DNA of 64,000 nucleotides from the NCBI GenBank assembly GCA_051294375.1, contig CM119267.1, forward strand, positions 10,101,458 to 10,165,457. Direction: 5' to 3'. Shown here piece by piece: positions 24,291 through 37,249 of the stretch; positions within the stretch are counted from its first letter, which is position 1; each line of letters begins with the position of its first letter. This DNA comes from Paraspadella gotoi (Eukaryota; Chaetognatha). The translations under genes were made by a program, and so were the position numbers. The notes under the pieces are model-generated. The model did no database searches, was not told the DNA's origin, and saw only the letters and a program-made list of their open reading frames with translations.

Positions 24291-25200
24291 TATGAAAAGA
24301 GATTGGTAACTCGTATTAATAGTAAATGATAAAGTGATGAAAATAGCATTTACATAAAGACAGGAGCATTTTTTACATAACATTACATAACATTACAGAA
24401 CAATACGTAATACACATCTCTCAACCCCAATTTTTCGAGTTTCCGTTTCGAGTTTCGAGTGTTGACTCTTTAGTGTTGAGTCTTGAGTGTTGAGTCTTGA
24501 GTGTTGAGACTTGAGTCAGCCAAGAAGAGAGACAAACCGACTTCTCTGCCAGAAATTACCCCGTAACTTTGCTAGAATCGAGGTTCTAATTCTCAGACTG
24601 AATGTCTCCCAGGAATAATTTTTACTAGTTATACTCGCAGAGCCACTCTTTAAGTCACTTTTCGGTCGGTCAGTGTTATAAATGCTCAAGAACTCGCCGT
24701 AATACTGCATCGATTTAGTTGATGTACTATGAGGTGCTTAATTTTCAATATTGCGTTGTTCTTTGTGTATATTGTATTTGTAGCGAAAACAGTGGTGGCT
24801 GGTGAAAAAGTGACCTTCGAGATTGACCTTGGTTGTTGGTGATTTAAATCAATAAAATAAGTTTCATAATCATTACAGAAGATCTAGAAACTCAAAAGAT
24901 GGAATCAAATGGAACCGGACTAACCGAAATCGGCTATCGATCGGGAGAAATCACCAAAAATGGAATACTGCTCTCTGATTGGTCAAGAGCCAGATGGAAT
25001 CGACCAATAGGCGGATGGGCTTCCTTCCGCCCGTAAATTCTACCCCCGTCTCTGATCCACAAAGCGCTCCGGCTTCCGGAACAGTCTCTCCACGCCTTTT
25101 AAATAAATAATAAGAAAAGTAAATTATATTCCGTTTAGAGTCTTTTGTCTCTCCTTTTTTTTTCCTTTCTTCTTAGGCTCATTATTTTTCGGGCAGACTT
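24291..25200. other. Non-coding; short TGTTGAGTCTTGAG repeats
   Basis: A 14-bp direct repeat occurs at about 24456-24515. Inverted CCAAT-type elements (GATTGGTC and GACCAATAGG) lie near 24980-25010, but no downstream gene was found. Confidence 0.5.
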
Positions 25201-25237
25201 CAACCCAAGATAATCAACTAAGCTCTCTCTTTCTCTT

Positions 25238-25273
<36 letters not shown>

Positions 25274-25290
25274 TCTCTCTTCCTCTCTCT

Positions 25291-25341
<51 letters not shown>

Positions 25342-25360
25342 CTTCTCTTCTTCTCTCTTT
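25201..25360. repeat. (CT)n-rich tract
   Basis: Interrupted CT repeats. Confidence 0.9.
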
Positions 25361-25463
25361 TCACTAATTCCTCCAACCCACCTATTTTGCTTCCTCCTCC
25401 CCTCCCTAATACACCCTCGCCATCTCCGCCATCTTCCGCTCCAGAGAATCACCATCTGCTCCA

Positions 25464-25533
25464 TCGGTCGGCCTCGCTTGCCTAAACGATGACTTCCGCC
25501 CTAAAGGTCGCGGGTTCGATCCTCGTTCCGTCG
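25464..25533 (+). other. tRNA-like B-box sequence, probable SINE or tRNA relic
   Basis: Contains GGGTTCGATCC (25512-25522) with a five-pair T-stem including wobbles, and a partly pairing acceptor. The D-arm does not form, so it is not a functional tRNA. It may be a pol III-derived repeat fragment. Confidence 0.3.
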
Positions 25534-25599
25534 ATATCGTTTGCTTCGCCCGATGCGGACGGAAAATTAATCCGGAGCTATTGTCGTGACAAGTATAAA

Positions 25600-25852
25600 A
25601 GAAGACGAATGTTTAAAAAAAAAGGCTTGTAATGTATTGTATTGTATATTTATTGAAATTGTTACGGAACCGAAGCCTTTTTCACTAACATCTCTCTTAT
25701 TCGCCCTTACCCTTACCCTTATACTTACCCTGTTACCCTTCCTTCCACCACCTGGCGTTCACGCGTAAGACCGGCGAAGAATTTCTCTCTTCTCACGAAA
25801 ACAATTTTTCTCTCTCTTTTCTTCCCTTTTTCTGTCACTTTCTTTCTCTCCC

Positions 25853-25898
<46 letters not shown>

Positions 25899-27600
25899 CT
25901 TTTTTCTTTTCTTTTAATTCCTCTTGGATCTCCGTCGTTTCAGGTACTAAGTCGTTTGCTTCCCCCCCCCTCTGACTCTCTCCCTCTTCTTCTCTCTCTC
26001 TTCTCTCTCTCTCTCTCTCGTCGCATTCGTTGGAAAAGAAAAAAAATAGTCTCGTTATCCTCTCAACGACTTACCAAGAAGGTAAGGAAGCGTTTTCGTA
26101 CCGCCGAGAATTTAAAAAGCGGAGTTAGTTATTTTTAAGGAAAAATACTTTTAAATGTGTTTTAGTACTGCTATAATTTTTATCCATTTCCCCCCTCGAC
26201 GTTTTTTTTTCGTAATTTTCTTCGGCATCGCTCAACTTCCCTCCCTTTTATTTGTGATCCCTTTTCATTTGTGATACCGACGATCAATCGAGTCAATGAC
26301 TTAACAACGAAGTTAATGTCTCCTTTGCCCGCTGAGTTCCCTTTAATTAAACTTACTTTTTCACTCACCCTCCGAAAAAACTCCCCTAACGAACTGCCTT
26401 CTTCAGAATTGACCGAACTTCTTGCCTCATTTAACTTTTCTCCTCATCAGACTGTAGCGACTGTGAAATTCAGATTTGTGAAGAAAAAAAAAAATTCAGT
26501 TGCACTTTCTTTTCTTGATTCGAAACAGATTTCCCGCTAATGGAATAATTTACTGGAGATGGATGGAATGAAGAAACATATTTTATTATTCAAGGGCGTT
26601 GGGTGAAATTTTTTTTTTTCGAGTCGTCGGGTGTCGGTCTGTTGGTTTGTCGGCTAGTGTCTCTTCCGCCATGCTATATAAAATAGAGACTGAGATAAAG
26701 ATAATATAAAAAAACTAGTAATATCAAAGAACGTATATTTTCTTCTTTTTTTTTAACCCATCAATTTTCCTGTAGCTTAACTTTGAATATTTTTTTCAGA
26801 ATATTTCTCTCTGGGTTATCACGTTTTTTTTTCTCCTGTAATTTCAAAACTCCCAAAAAAAAAATTAAGGAAGAAGAGAAAAGAGGCTTGAGCCTTAACC
26901 AGGAAAAAGGGAGACGAAAGGGCGGGAAAATGGGAGTTCAAGGTTTTCAACATTTATTTGTTTGTTTGTCCCTCGTCGCTCATTTCGCTCAGATTTTTAT
27001 CTTTATGGGTCTTTTGTTTTCCCGGATTCTCTTTTGATCCCGCTTTTCGGTCTCCTCTCTTTTTCTTTCATATTTTTTTTTGGGGGGAGGGGGTTTGTTT
27101 ATGTTTGTTTTTCCCCGAAATTGATGAGCACGGAAGTTTTGTTTTGTTTGTTCTCGAATCATGATCGTAACGGTCTTGTCCGTTTACCTTTCGACGCGAT
27201 AACTGATGATTTGTTTTTAGGGTCATTATTGTTTCTGCTTCTGTTCGACTCGTGAACTACGCAAATCTCCGGTTTTTTTTTCTTAACTACCGTTTATCTT
27301 ACTCTGTTATTCTCAAAGAAATATTTTCACACCTTCTACGTATATCCTCCTCCTTTATACAATATTTGTTTTATTCTTTTCAACGTCTCAACAGCAGACG
27401 AAAAAAGAGAGAAAAAAAATAAACAAACAGAAAATAAACTCCTCCTATTTTTTACGCGTTTTCGCTTCGCTCTGCTTTTCAAGAAAAAAGGTCTTTTGAC
27501 GAGATTTAACCGAGATTTTATTTTGAAACCTTTCTCACTTCTTTCCAGTTCTCTGAGAGAGATGACGAGAAAAAGATTGGAAAGAAAGAAAGTAAATATG
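25600..27600. other. Non-coding; CT-rich and T-rich
   Basis: Includes a short CCCTTA repeat (25703-25741) and CT tracts (25840-25900, 25990-26020). No gene seen. Confidence 0.55.
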
Positions 27601-27621
27601 TAGAGGATTGATGTAGGCGAC

Positions 27622-27671
<50 letters not shown>
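27622..27671. repeat. (GA)n microsatellite
   Basis: About 50 bp with one interruption. Confidence 0.9.
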
Positions 27672-27672
<1 letters not shown>

Positions 27673-29154
27673 CAATCTAGGACAGAGCCAAATAGAAAGG
27701 GGAGGAAAAAGTGCGTATTTACCAAGTTTTTATGAGAAAAGAGAATCAATTAAAACCCCGTGTAGACCTTAGTTCCTATATAATTTCAAATTTTCTTTGG
27801 GAGGGATGTCCTTCCTTCAAAGGGTATTTTGGCGGGAAAATGAAAAGGCTCGACCAAGAGGAGACAGTTGGGTTCAATTTAAAGGATGGCAGGTGTGAAG
27901 GAGTGGTCGACGTTGACTGCATAAGTGCAATATATCATTGTAATAAAAACTAGATTTGAAAATTAATTTTTACAAAGAGATTTGGAAAGAGATAATCGTA
28001 TAAAGAAATCGAGATTGAAGAGTGACCTCGAGGATTTTGGAGTTTGGATGCATAGAAAAGCGAAGCTCCGAACATGAATACAAAAGATAATAATGAATCG
28101 GGATTGAATTCGAAGCTACCGTCTCGAAGAAAAGAGAAGTGGAGACTCGAAGAATCGACGAAGAGGAAAGATATAAGTGGAGAGAGAAGGGAAGAGAGAA
28201 AGGCGAAGAGAGAGGGGAAGGGCGACCCGAAGGGTCTCAGAGTCTCAAAGAGGCGTTGGAGCGAGAATCGAGAAAATCCGCCGCCTGGGGGAGAATCGAT
28301 TCCTTTTCGTGGAGAATAATAACAACAACGACGACTGCTTCTATCCCTATTGCGTGGAATCGAAAGAAATGGGCAAAAAATATGGCGAGGATAATTCCTT
28401 ACGATATCTGAATGACGCCATGCGACGAATTTTGATTGATTGATTTATTATGCTCAAAATGTGAAAATTTAACACAGTAACAATGCAATAGTTAATGAGC
28501 TGACGAAGAAGGAGGTTCCGAGTATCTTGTTTATGACTTCGTCGACCATGAAGTCTTTTAAACGCCAAACGTGACGCGTTAAATCTGGTGGAATCCCCGG
28601 AAGACTTTCGCTATTTAGCTCCCCCCTCCCTCTCCCTCGCCCCCTTCCCCCCCCCAGCCTTCATTTCGCCGTCGAGGTCGACGACGACTTCGACTCCAGG
28701 CGTCGTCTTCATAGTCGTCGTCGCCGTCGCCGTCGCCGGGCAACAGGAGCGTCATTTTCGAAAGTTTTCCATCGAGGAGAATAAAAAAAGCGGTTCTCGC
28801 CTCTCGAGAGTCGAAGCTGAGAAGAATTTTTAATCCTTGAGATTGTCGGTGACGAAGAGTTGCGGTCGCAGCTCGGCATCTGTCTAACTATGGTTTTTAT
28901 GTTTTATTCTGTTTATATCAATCAGATTTTTAAAAAAATGATTTTAATTAAAATATATAACAATATAAAATATTATTAAGCAGAATATGTAAAATATGTT
29001 AAGAAAGTTTAAAATGATAAATTTCGAATAAAATTATTGATAAAAAATCTAAACTTTTTTATAGAAAATATATATACTTAATTAAATCGGTGCAGTTTTA
29101 AAGAAAATTAAATAACGAGAGTTAAAGTTTATCAAAACAATATTAAAATATCGA
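27672..29154. other. Non-coding, no gene seen
   Basis: GA-rich to 28300, a GTC/GCC triplet stretch near 28670-28740, AT-rich after 28890. Confidence 0.55.
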
Positions 29155-29255
<101 letters not shown>

Positions 29256-29428
29256 TTATACTTTAAAAAAAAATTATAATAAAAACTTTATAATAAAATC
29301 TTTACATAACGGTGGGACGCATCTCCGACGAAATTTCTATCGCGTTTCTCGCCTTCGAAATCTCGATCGCTTCGTCCACTTGAGAATCGAAATCGAAGGC
29401 GAAACGAATTCGAGATTTCGAGATTCGA

Positions 29429-29431
<3 letters not shown>

Positions 29432-29487
<56 letters not shown>
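29432..29487. repeat. (CT)n microsatellite
   Basis: Fifty-six bp of perfect CT. Confidence 0.95.
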
Positions 29488-29491
<4 letters not shown>

Positions 29492-31277
29492 CCACGCAGA
29501 TGCGCCACTCCAAATCGGGCAGAGAGAAAGAAAGAGAAAGAGAGAGATTGAAGTAGTTTCTCACAGCTGCGCGCAATCTCCGGGCGTGATATTCTGTTCT
29601 TTTCTCGGTGAGCGACACCTTATTTATTTATTTGTTTCCAAAATGGAATATAGAACGATTTTTGTATCTTTTTTTTTCTCTCGCAAAAATAAATCTTCTC
29701 TCTATACGATCCTCGTCTCTTGAGAAAGAGAGAGAGAAGGGTTGAGACTGTGGGTGACGAGTTTTCCTCTTTTTATCTCTCTCATTTTGAGTCCAGCTGG
29801 TCTCCGGCTTTTTCCAAAACTCTTCTTAAAAGTCAAACAGGAATTTAACAGGCTGGAGAGTGAGATGTATCGATTAATACTTGATTTATTGACGTATTGA
29901 TACTACAGTCACGAAATGATTGATTCATTGGCTGAAAATGGAGAAGCGAGTATTCGCTGTAGAAGTTGACAAATACGTATAAAAACTTTGGATGATCCAC
30001 ACTACACCTATATATTTGTAATTTTCATTTATGACGAATCTATTTAACTTAATTGTTTACACTCTTTTCTCACTTTTTTTTCTTTTTCTACGCAACAAAA
30101 CAAAAATGTTGTCTCTTCGTTCAAAAAGATTCCACCCGAAGGATTCGAATTTGTTAAGCGGATTTTCGTAAGACACTTCCTTCTTTCTTCGAGCTGCTTC
30201 TATTTTCTCTCTCCCTCCCCCTCTCCCTCCCCTGCACTCAACTCTTATTTATTTCACTTCCTCGCTTTCTCCCTCTCCGCAGGTCCCCCTTTTCTCTTTA
30301 TAATCTCTTAAGCCCCGCACCCACCTGAAAAACGCAGGTGTCAGGGCTCGAAGACCCCGCATATATTCTCTCTTTATCTATCTTTCTCTCTCTTCTCTCT
30401 CTCGTTCCTCTTCTCTCTCGTCTCTCTCGTCTCCTCTCTCTACATCTCTCTCTCTCTCTCTCTCTTTCTCTCCTCTACCTCTCTCTCTCCTCTCTTTTCG
30501 TTCCTCTTTCACGGAAAAAAATTTACAAAAGGGTTTAATTTGTAATTGTCGAGTAAATTAAAAGAAAGTTTTTCATCTGCTCCGATATGATTTTTTCTTT
30601 CTCGAAATTTGCGAGTGACTAAGAAGCGACACCCCGTCGTCGCTCCTTCCGATTCCGTCTTATCAGTTCCTCGAACACTCTTCTACCACACTATCCACCC
30701 ATCCACTCAGCCCCCCAAACCCCCAAACCATCTCCCACTCTCCATCCGCTAATCTACACGACAATCGCCACGCAGAAAGGGCGCGGCCCTCCTAAGAATC
30801 CGGGAGCTTTAATTCTCATTAGCGTCGAACGGGTTTAGGGTCTTAATGCGAACGGATTTAACGAAGTTCGCTTGGAACGAAAACGGACTTGGGACGACAT
30901 TCGCTTTTTATTATAACGCTTCTAAAATTGAGAGATTTAGTGTTATATACCTACAAAACCATTTTCTTATGCTTTGTTTTCGAAAATACTACTCCCTTTT
31001 TACAAACTAAAAAAAAAAATAGAAACCAGAAAACTAATCTAAATTTTCCTTTGAAACAAAAGGCCAAGTCGACGTCTGAATCGGAAGAAATTTAAAAAGA
31101 GGCGCCAAATTGATAATCGAAACTTAGTCGTTCTTTGAATCCAATCTTCTTTTTTCTTAAATCAAAAAACTGAAAACAAAAAAATAGAAAGGAAATTTCT
31201 TTTTTGTTCTTCAGTCTTCCCTCTAAGATCAAGGTTCGATTGTTCATGTTTTTGTAAGAGAACTATTTACTTTACAG
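29488..31277. other. Non-coding, no gene seen
   Basis: Contains a CT-rich stretch (30365-30500). Frames are short. Confidence 0.55.
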
Positions 31278-31278
31278 A

Positions 31279-31363
<85 letters not shown>

Positions 31364-31446
31364 AGAGAAACGGAACCCGGTCTGAGAAGGCATGACAACC
31401 TGACAGCGAGTCGTCCGACGGGCCCGCAGTTATAAAAACAAAAGAA

Positions 31447-31518
<72 letters not shown>

Positions 31519-31612
31519 AGAGAAGAGGAGAGAGAGAGAGAGAGAGGACAAACAGACAGACAAGACAGACAGACAGAACAGACAGACAGAGACAGACAGA
31601 CAGACAGACAGA
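31278..31612. repeat. Compound (GA)n then (GACA)n microsatellite
   Basis: GA runs at 31278-31370 and 31445-31547 separated by about 70 bp of unique sequence, then GACA repeats to 31612. Confidence 0.9.
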
Positions 31613-32394
31613 AAAAGAGAAGCGAAGAAGGAAAATGAAAAATTATTGAGTTTTTCGCCAACAGAAAACGAATGGCAGGAAGAAAAGACGAAATAAGGTC
31701 ATGATCAGTAAAAAAAATTCGCCCTTTATATTCATTAAGTCGAATATACTTTATATAAAGGGATTAAAAAAATTGATCCCTCGCGCAAAGAGGGTGAGCG
31801 CCGATTTGAAGGAAACTCTCACCTGCCTTTTAAATCGCGCGGAGGAGCGAACGAACGCGCGGGCGAATTCAAGGACAAATGTAAATTTTGAGAAAATGAA
31901 TTGAGAGAGTGAAAAAAAAACAACTTGTGAGAGGATGCGTGAGCTGGAATAAATGAACATCGACGAACAGGTGAAACAGGTGAAGAAATGAAAATATTGA
32001 AGAGAAATACGTAAGAAAAAAGGAGAAAGTAAAATAGGGAGAGCGTATAGAAATTGAAAGAGTCAATGATTGCTTTCGTTAATTGTATTTAAATATCCGA
32101 TTTTGAGTATTTAAGTTTCTCTTTTTTTTATCTTTAAATCTTTTTCGTTTTCTTTTATTTTCTTAATTTTAGTTTCAGTTGACGTAATAATCTTCCTCTC
32201 AACATCGGAGTCACGATCAACTGAGATCAATTTCATCTTTATTAAGTTTTTTTAACCGTTTATTTTTTTAAATATTTCCCTTCGCTTGGACAAAATATAC
32301 AAAAAGGCTGAGGGAAGAAAAGAAATACTATCAAATTTTCTTTTTTCCAAAATCTTTTTGGTCAAATTAACCCAAACGAAATTGCTGCGAACAT
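31613..32394. other. Non-coding, AT-rich
   Basis: No gene recognised. Confidence 0.55.
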
Positions 32395-32884
32395 AAGCGA
32401 TGAATTAGCGACCAACGAGCTACGAACGAGCGATGATTGAGCCATGAATGAACGATGAACGAGCGACGAACGAGCGATGAATGAACGACGAATGAGCTAC
32501 GAATGAGAGATAAATGAGCGACGAACGAGCAAGCGATGAATAAGTAATTAATGAACGATGAACGAGCAATGATTGAGTGATGAATAAACGACGAACGAGC
32601 GATGAACGAGCAAGCGATGACTAAGTAATTAATGAGCGACGAACGAGCGATGAATGAGTGAAGAATGAACGTCGAACAAGCGATGAACGAGCAAGCAATG
32701 AATTATTAATTAATTAAAGACGAACGAGTGATGATTGAGTGAAGAATGAACGCCGAACGAGCGACGAACGAGCAAGCGATAAATTAGTAATTAATGAACG
32801 ACGAACGAGCGATGAGTGAGTGATAAATGAACATCGAACGACTGGCAAACGAGTCACGCGCGAGCGACGAATAAGCAGAAAACT
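32395..32884 (+). repeat. 11-bp satellite with an 81-bp higher-order period
   Basis: Built of 11-mers of the type GAGCGATGAAT / GAACGACGAAC. Twelve 11-mers run from 32395 to 32526. A 4-bp GAGC then precedes each group of seven 11-mers, giving GAGCAAGC(G/A)AT starts at 32527, 32608, 32689 and 32770, exactly 81 bp apart each time. Divergence is by substitution; the frame of the array is kept. Confidence 0.93.
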
Positions 32885-32995
32885 AAGCTGAATATCTGGA
32901 GGAAAGTAAACAACTAAAAAAAACCGAATTTCGTTCAAACACAAAAAAGTAGAGTGCCGAAATTTAAAATATTCGTCGATATATAAATCAGGGAT

Positions 32996-33150
32996 TGTAA
33001 CATTCATTCATTAATTAATTCATTCATTCTTTCAATCATTCATTCATGCATTCCTTGTTATATTCAATGATTGTTTCATCCATTTATTTGTTTATTTATT
33101 CATTCATTCATCAATTCATTCATCCATTCATACTTTCATTCGTTAATTGA
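32996..33150. repeat. Degenerate (ATTC)n tract
   Basis: CATT/ATTC tetranucleotides with many interruptions. Confidence 0.8.
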
Positions 33151-33319
33151 TTTTTTCTTTACTCCGCCCCTACCTCTACGATATGATCATCGTTCATTAA
33201 ACAGTTCGTTCGCCAGTGATATTCACTTCCTTTCTTTCTCTCACTCTCTCTCCTTTTTTCCCTCCCACACGGTTCCTTTTCATTGAGTCGCTAATTGATT
33301 CCGTGACTGAGACGACCAT

Positions 33320-33320
33320 C

Positions 33321-33361
<41 letters not shown>
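33320..33361. repeat. (ACG)n microsatellite
   Basis: About 42 bp of perfect ACG triplets. Confidence 0.95.
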
Positions 33362-33499
33362 AAATGTTTTTTTTTCGATCGCTCATGCATCTGGCTCCCG
33401 ATGCTCTTCCTGTCAACTTTTTCGTGTTTTCTTTTTATCTTTCTTTTTTTTCGGCGGTTTATTTATTCTGCCGTTTTTTTTTTCCTGTTTTGTTTTCCT

Positions 33500-33538
<39 letters not shown>

Positions 33539-33560
33539 CTCTTTCTTTCTTTCTTTCTTT
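33500..33560. repeat. (TTTC)n microsatellite
   Basis: One imperfect unit in about 60 bp. Confidence 0.95.
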
Positions 33561-33561
33561 T

Positions 33562-34395
33562 GTCCACGCACCTGGTCGGCCTGCCCCCGATCCCTCCGGC
33601 CGTCGCCTCCCATTCCGCCCTTATTGACTTCGCCGTCGGCGGCACAATGAATTCGCCCTTTCGTTGACAACCGATCGTCCGCGCGTTTCTCGCCACAGTG
33701 ACCCGACGCGACCGATCCAGATTTTAGAATTTCTCTCAAACTCTGAATCAAACGACATTTGCCTTCAGAGTTTTTTTTTTTTCACAGATACCATTTAACT
33801 CGCTGTCGTGACGGATTGAATTTTGAGAAACTACTAAGTCTCAACTTTGATATTGTTACTGTTTCTTGCGACAACGTAAAAATCTAAAAAGGCACAACTT
33901 TAATTCTGGGCGAGATGATCCCCTCGCGATTCCAGATATTGCGCCCGCGGTCAATCCTCTCATGGTGATCGCGGATTTTGGCCACGGTGCCGGGCGGTTT
34001 TTCAGCTTCCTGTCATTGTGCGTCGTGAATGGAAATTCCCGATCGGCGATCGGCCCACCGATTTGTTCCGGTCATTTGTCTTTCGAGGTTCTCCCCCAAC
34101 GACGGGGGGGGGAGAGGCAAGGATAGGGGGGGAGTGGGGAGCGGAGAGCGAGCGACCAATCCGACCGGGAGAGTGATCGTCTATTCCGGATCGGTCCTGG
34201 TCGCGAGATCAGAGACGAAGCTTATTGTTTCGGGAAATTGCTTATTAGGCTGAAAGATTTCTTTTTAATAAAAACTGGAATCATAACGACTTGTAATAAG
34301 ATCATACTTTTTGTCAATATCAACCCTACAATAATCTGATAGCAATAATTGCCTATTGTTGCTTTAATGAGATTGAAATAATGAAGAAGATGCAG
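33562..34395. other. Non-coding, no gene seen
   Basis: Moderately GC-rich to 34200. Frames up to about 86 codons show no recognisable domain. Confidence 0.5.
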
Positions 34396-34397
34396 AG

Positions 34398-34446
<49 letters not shown>

Positions 34447-34449
34447 AGA

Positions 34450-34515
<66 letters not shown>

Positions 34516-34549
34516 AAAGAAAGGGAGAGAAATTTGAGAGAGAGAGAGA
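34396..34549. repeat. (GA)n-rich tract
   Basis: Interrupted GA repeats. The RERE frame is an artefact. Confidence 0.92.
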
Positions 34550-34850
34550 TTTCTATTATCTCAGTTAATAATTAGAAGTTCGATTTTCGCCGACGTCATC
34601 GCCATCTTCTGAGTTGAATCGAATCTAATCTTCATCTACAGGCGCGCCGTTCCTGTCAAAGAAATTTCAATTTCACAAAGGCCCTCGATATAGTTGGAAA
34701 ATTGAATCGTCAAATCTTGCGACTGACGATAATTTCATTTTACGAGAAAAGAGTTAATATATTTATTTTTAAACGTTTAATATCCGCGGAAAATCTTTAC
34801 TGCAGTCTACACCAAGACGTAACTTGACTCTATCCTGACATTCTGTGCAC

Positions 34851-34893
34851 CAAATGAATGGATAATTTTTATATTGGTTGTACCAATTTCATA
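34851..34893 (+). repeat. Dispersed repeat family, 3' tail only
   Basis: Matches the tail of copies at 14461-14596 and 37250-37449 (AATGGATAATTTTTATATTG onward). It lies 45 bp left of the TIR element. Confidence 0.8.
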
Positions 34894-34938
34894 AAATTCA
34901 GATCCTTGTATTTTGATGGTAGTGCGGAGTACAATATA

Positions 34939-34982
34939 CTATATGACACAATGAAAAATGGCGTAACGTTACTGTTCCGTGC
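34939..34982 (+). repeat. Left terminal inverted repeat
   Basis: Outer end CTATATGACACAATG; pairs with 37136-37178. Confidence 0.8.
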
Positions 34983-36428
34983 ATAAAAAAAATTCACTGT
35001 TCAATATTATTATATTTCTTTTTATTTTTTGAAACGTTATAGTTTCATATGTCGATATCCGAAATATCAATGCAAAATCTTTTTTTGTTTTTTAGATATG
35101 ACCGAATATAGGGTGAAAGATGATAAATTTTTTTAAAAAGTTACTTATTCATATTTATTCCTAGAATTGTAATAAAAAGAAATAAAAAAAATAATAGTAC
35201 CAATAGTTAGTGTTATGTCTCAAATAGATGGAAAAAAAAACCTCATTTAAAAATTCGAATGGGAAGTGGGGTAACTAAAGCTTACCAATTGGCATCCTCC
35301 ACGCCGATTGTTCTCTCAAATAATTTTTTTTATTTAATACATTTGAAAAGGAAAAAAAAGAAAATTCAGAATGCAGGTTGTATAAAGGGTACAGATAATC
35401 TGGACTTACTGACATGATAACCATGACCTTTTATATTCTTGTAAAATGGGGCAGTAAAGATATCTAAAAAATATCGATCATTAAGTCAGTCAATGAACCC
35501 TTTCTAATGGGCTATTACGAGAAATATTTTTTCTTAATTAAAATGGATGATAAATAATAGAATTAAATTCCTTGCTATATTAAAAAAAAAAGTATCAATA
35601 CAATTTAACACAATGATGTCTTGCTTTGTCAAATACATTGCCAGCTATATAATTTTTTAAAACTTTATTATGATAAACAAGCAGTGTATCAAGCTTTTAG
35701 TTTGCAGTTAAAGATAATAAAAAAATGCCGAATTTTTTTTCACAGACAAGAAGGTAGATGTCCAGACTGTTTATATCAAGCTGAAAACATTTTTGTATTT
35801 ATCATTTTTGATATTTAAAAAGACATTTTATCAAGCTACAATATAAATTTTTGCTTGTTTTTTTACTTTTACTTAAAAATATAAGCAGTTTTATGGAATA
35901 AAAAAAATTTAATAATAATCAAAATGTAATTCAGTCTTTCCTTTTTCAAATTACAAAAGAAATAAAAAAAATTCATATGCCTTCATTAAAATTTTTAAAG
36001 CAAAAAACTGTTATACTTTTTAACTCTGATTTAAACAAAAGCTGTGTAAAGATTTATGGAATTAATTTAATAAAACTTATTTAGAAAGGTGTCCCATGAT
36101 TAGGGCTTTAATTTGATACACACACCATCTTGCTAGCTCTTTTCTTTCAAAAGTTATTTAAAAAAATAACTTTTTCAAACTACGCAGTACAAATCTTTGT
36201 TAAATAAAAATTTTGGCAAAGCGGGAGTATCTCACTTATTTCTATTGATACAATACTTAAATTTTAAAATAAAACTTGAAGAAAATTTTTTTGTCATTTA
36301 GAGACATATCAGTTTCAGATGTACCCATCGTATAATAATTGATTTATTTATTTCCCCAAGAAAAGCCTAATTAAAAAGCTGAAATTTTTTCAAATTGTTG
36401 GAAAAAAATTTCCTCCGACCTATGCTCA

Positions 36429-36565
36429 TTGAGAATAATGGTTTTGCATAGAAAATCAAAATATCAAAAAAATAAAAAATCAGCCTCTAGAAAAATCGAA
36501 AGGCTAGAGGTTGATTTTTTAGAATTGCAAAGTTTTTTTCCTAACTCGAAATCCATTATTCTCAA
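36429..36565. repeat. Nested 137-bp hairpin inside the TIR element
   Basis: Outer arms TTGAGAATAATGG / CCATTATTCTCAA (13 bp perfect, 36429-36441 and 36553-36565). Inner arms AAAAAATCAGCCTCTAG / CTAGAGGTTGATTTTTT with one mismatch. Possibly a small nested foldback element. Confidence 0.75.
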
Positions 36566-37135
36566 GTTTCAAAATATTTTTTTCAAAATCATTCAATCAA
36601 TTTTTTTTATTAATTGAAAATGTTTTTATGATGTTTTTTTTGTTTGAAAGAATTGAAAAAAAGTGAAAAAATATAGTAATTATATAAGGTTTTTGGAAAT
36701 ACCTCTAAAATATTAGATAATTAAACACAAGGGAGTAAGCAGTAAAAACTTCCCATTCATAAAAAAAATAAAAATGAATTTGTCATATTGTTATTTAGAT
36801 TAATTGACTAATTACAAACATATGATTCATATAAATTGAAGAAATGATGGGTAAAAATATTCATCTTGGTTCGGTAACTATTAAGTTATCGTAAAATTTT
36901 GTTTTAATAATATTAATATTTTTTTTGCATTTATAAAAGCAATGGTCTAAAATTTTGTAAGCGTTTTGAGCTATATTGCTTCATCTTTTTACTATTTTTG
37001 ATCTAGTTAGCTTTTTTGTTGATGGTCAACGGTTATGGTCAGACACAGTAATGTCCAGTAGTGTATATCGCACATATTACCAAAAGTAATAATCAATTAA
37101 TTTGGCTCAGAAACAATTTTAAAGGGACAAAATCA

Positions 37136-37178
37136 GCACGAGACGTAACGCCACGTTATTTTTCATTGTGTCATATAG
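37136..37178 (-). repeat. Right terminal inverted repeat
   Basis: Outer end reads CATTGTGTCATATAG on the + strand, followed by TA. Confidence 0.8.
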
Positions 37179-37249
37179 TATTTCCCGATCTAATTAAGGG
37201 AGTGGTCTTTTCATACAATTGAAACATCTTTGAAACATTATACCACTTC

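Larger units (their letters stand above)
34939..37178. mobile_element. AT-rich DNA element with terminal inverted repeats, TA flanks
   Basis: The ends are inverted repeats at 34939-34982 and 37136-37178. The outer 21 bp are identical (starting CTATATGACACAA); the inner halves are related (GGCGTAACGTTAC against ACGTGGCGTTACG). Each end is bordered by TA, as for Tc1/mariner-type target duplications. The 2.24-kb interior is strongly AT-rich, has no open frame above about 65 codons and no recognisable transposase, so it is non-autonomous or decayed. Superfamily assignment rests on TA alone and is tentative. Confidence 0.72.

Noticed and set aside
24516-24710. Minus-strand 64-codon frame near TGTTGAGTC repeats
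   Set aside because: No recognisable domain, no splice partners and ordinary length for chance.
32395-32884. Repetitive coding exon (multiple-of-three period)
   Set aside because: The 11-bp units break the frame within each block and the frames contain stops.
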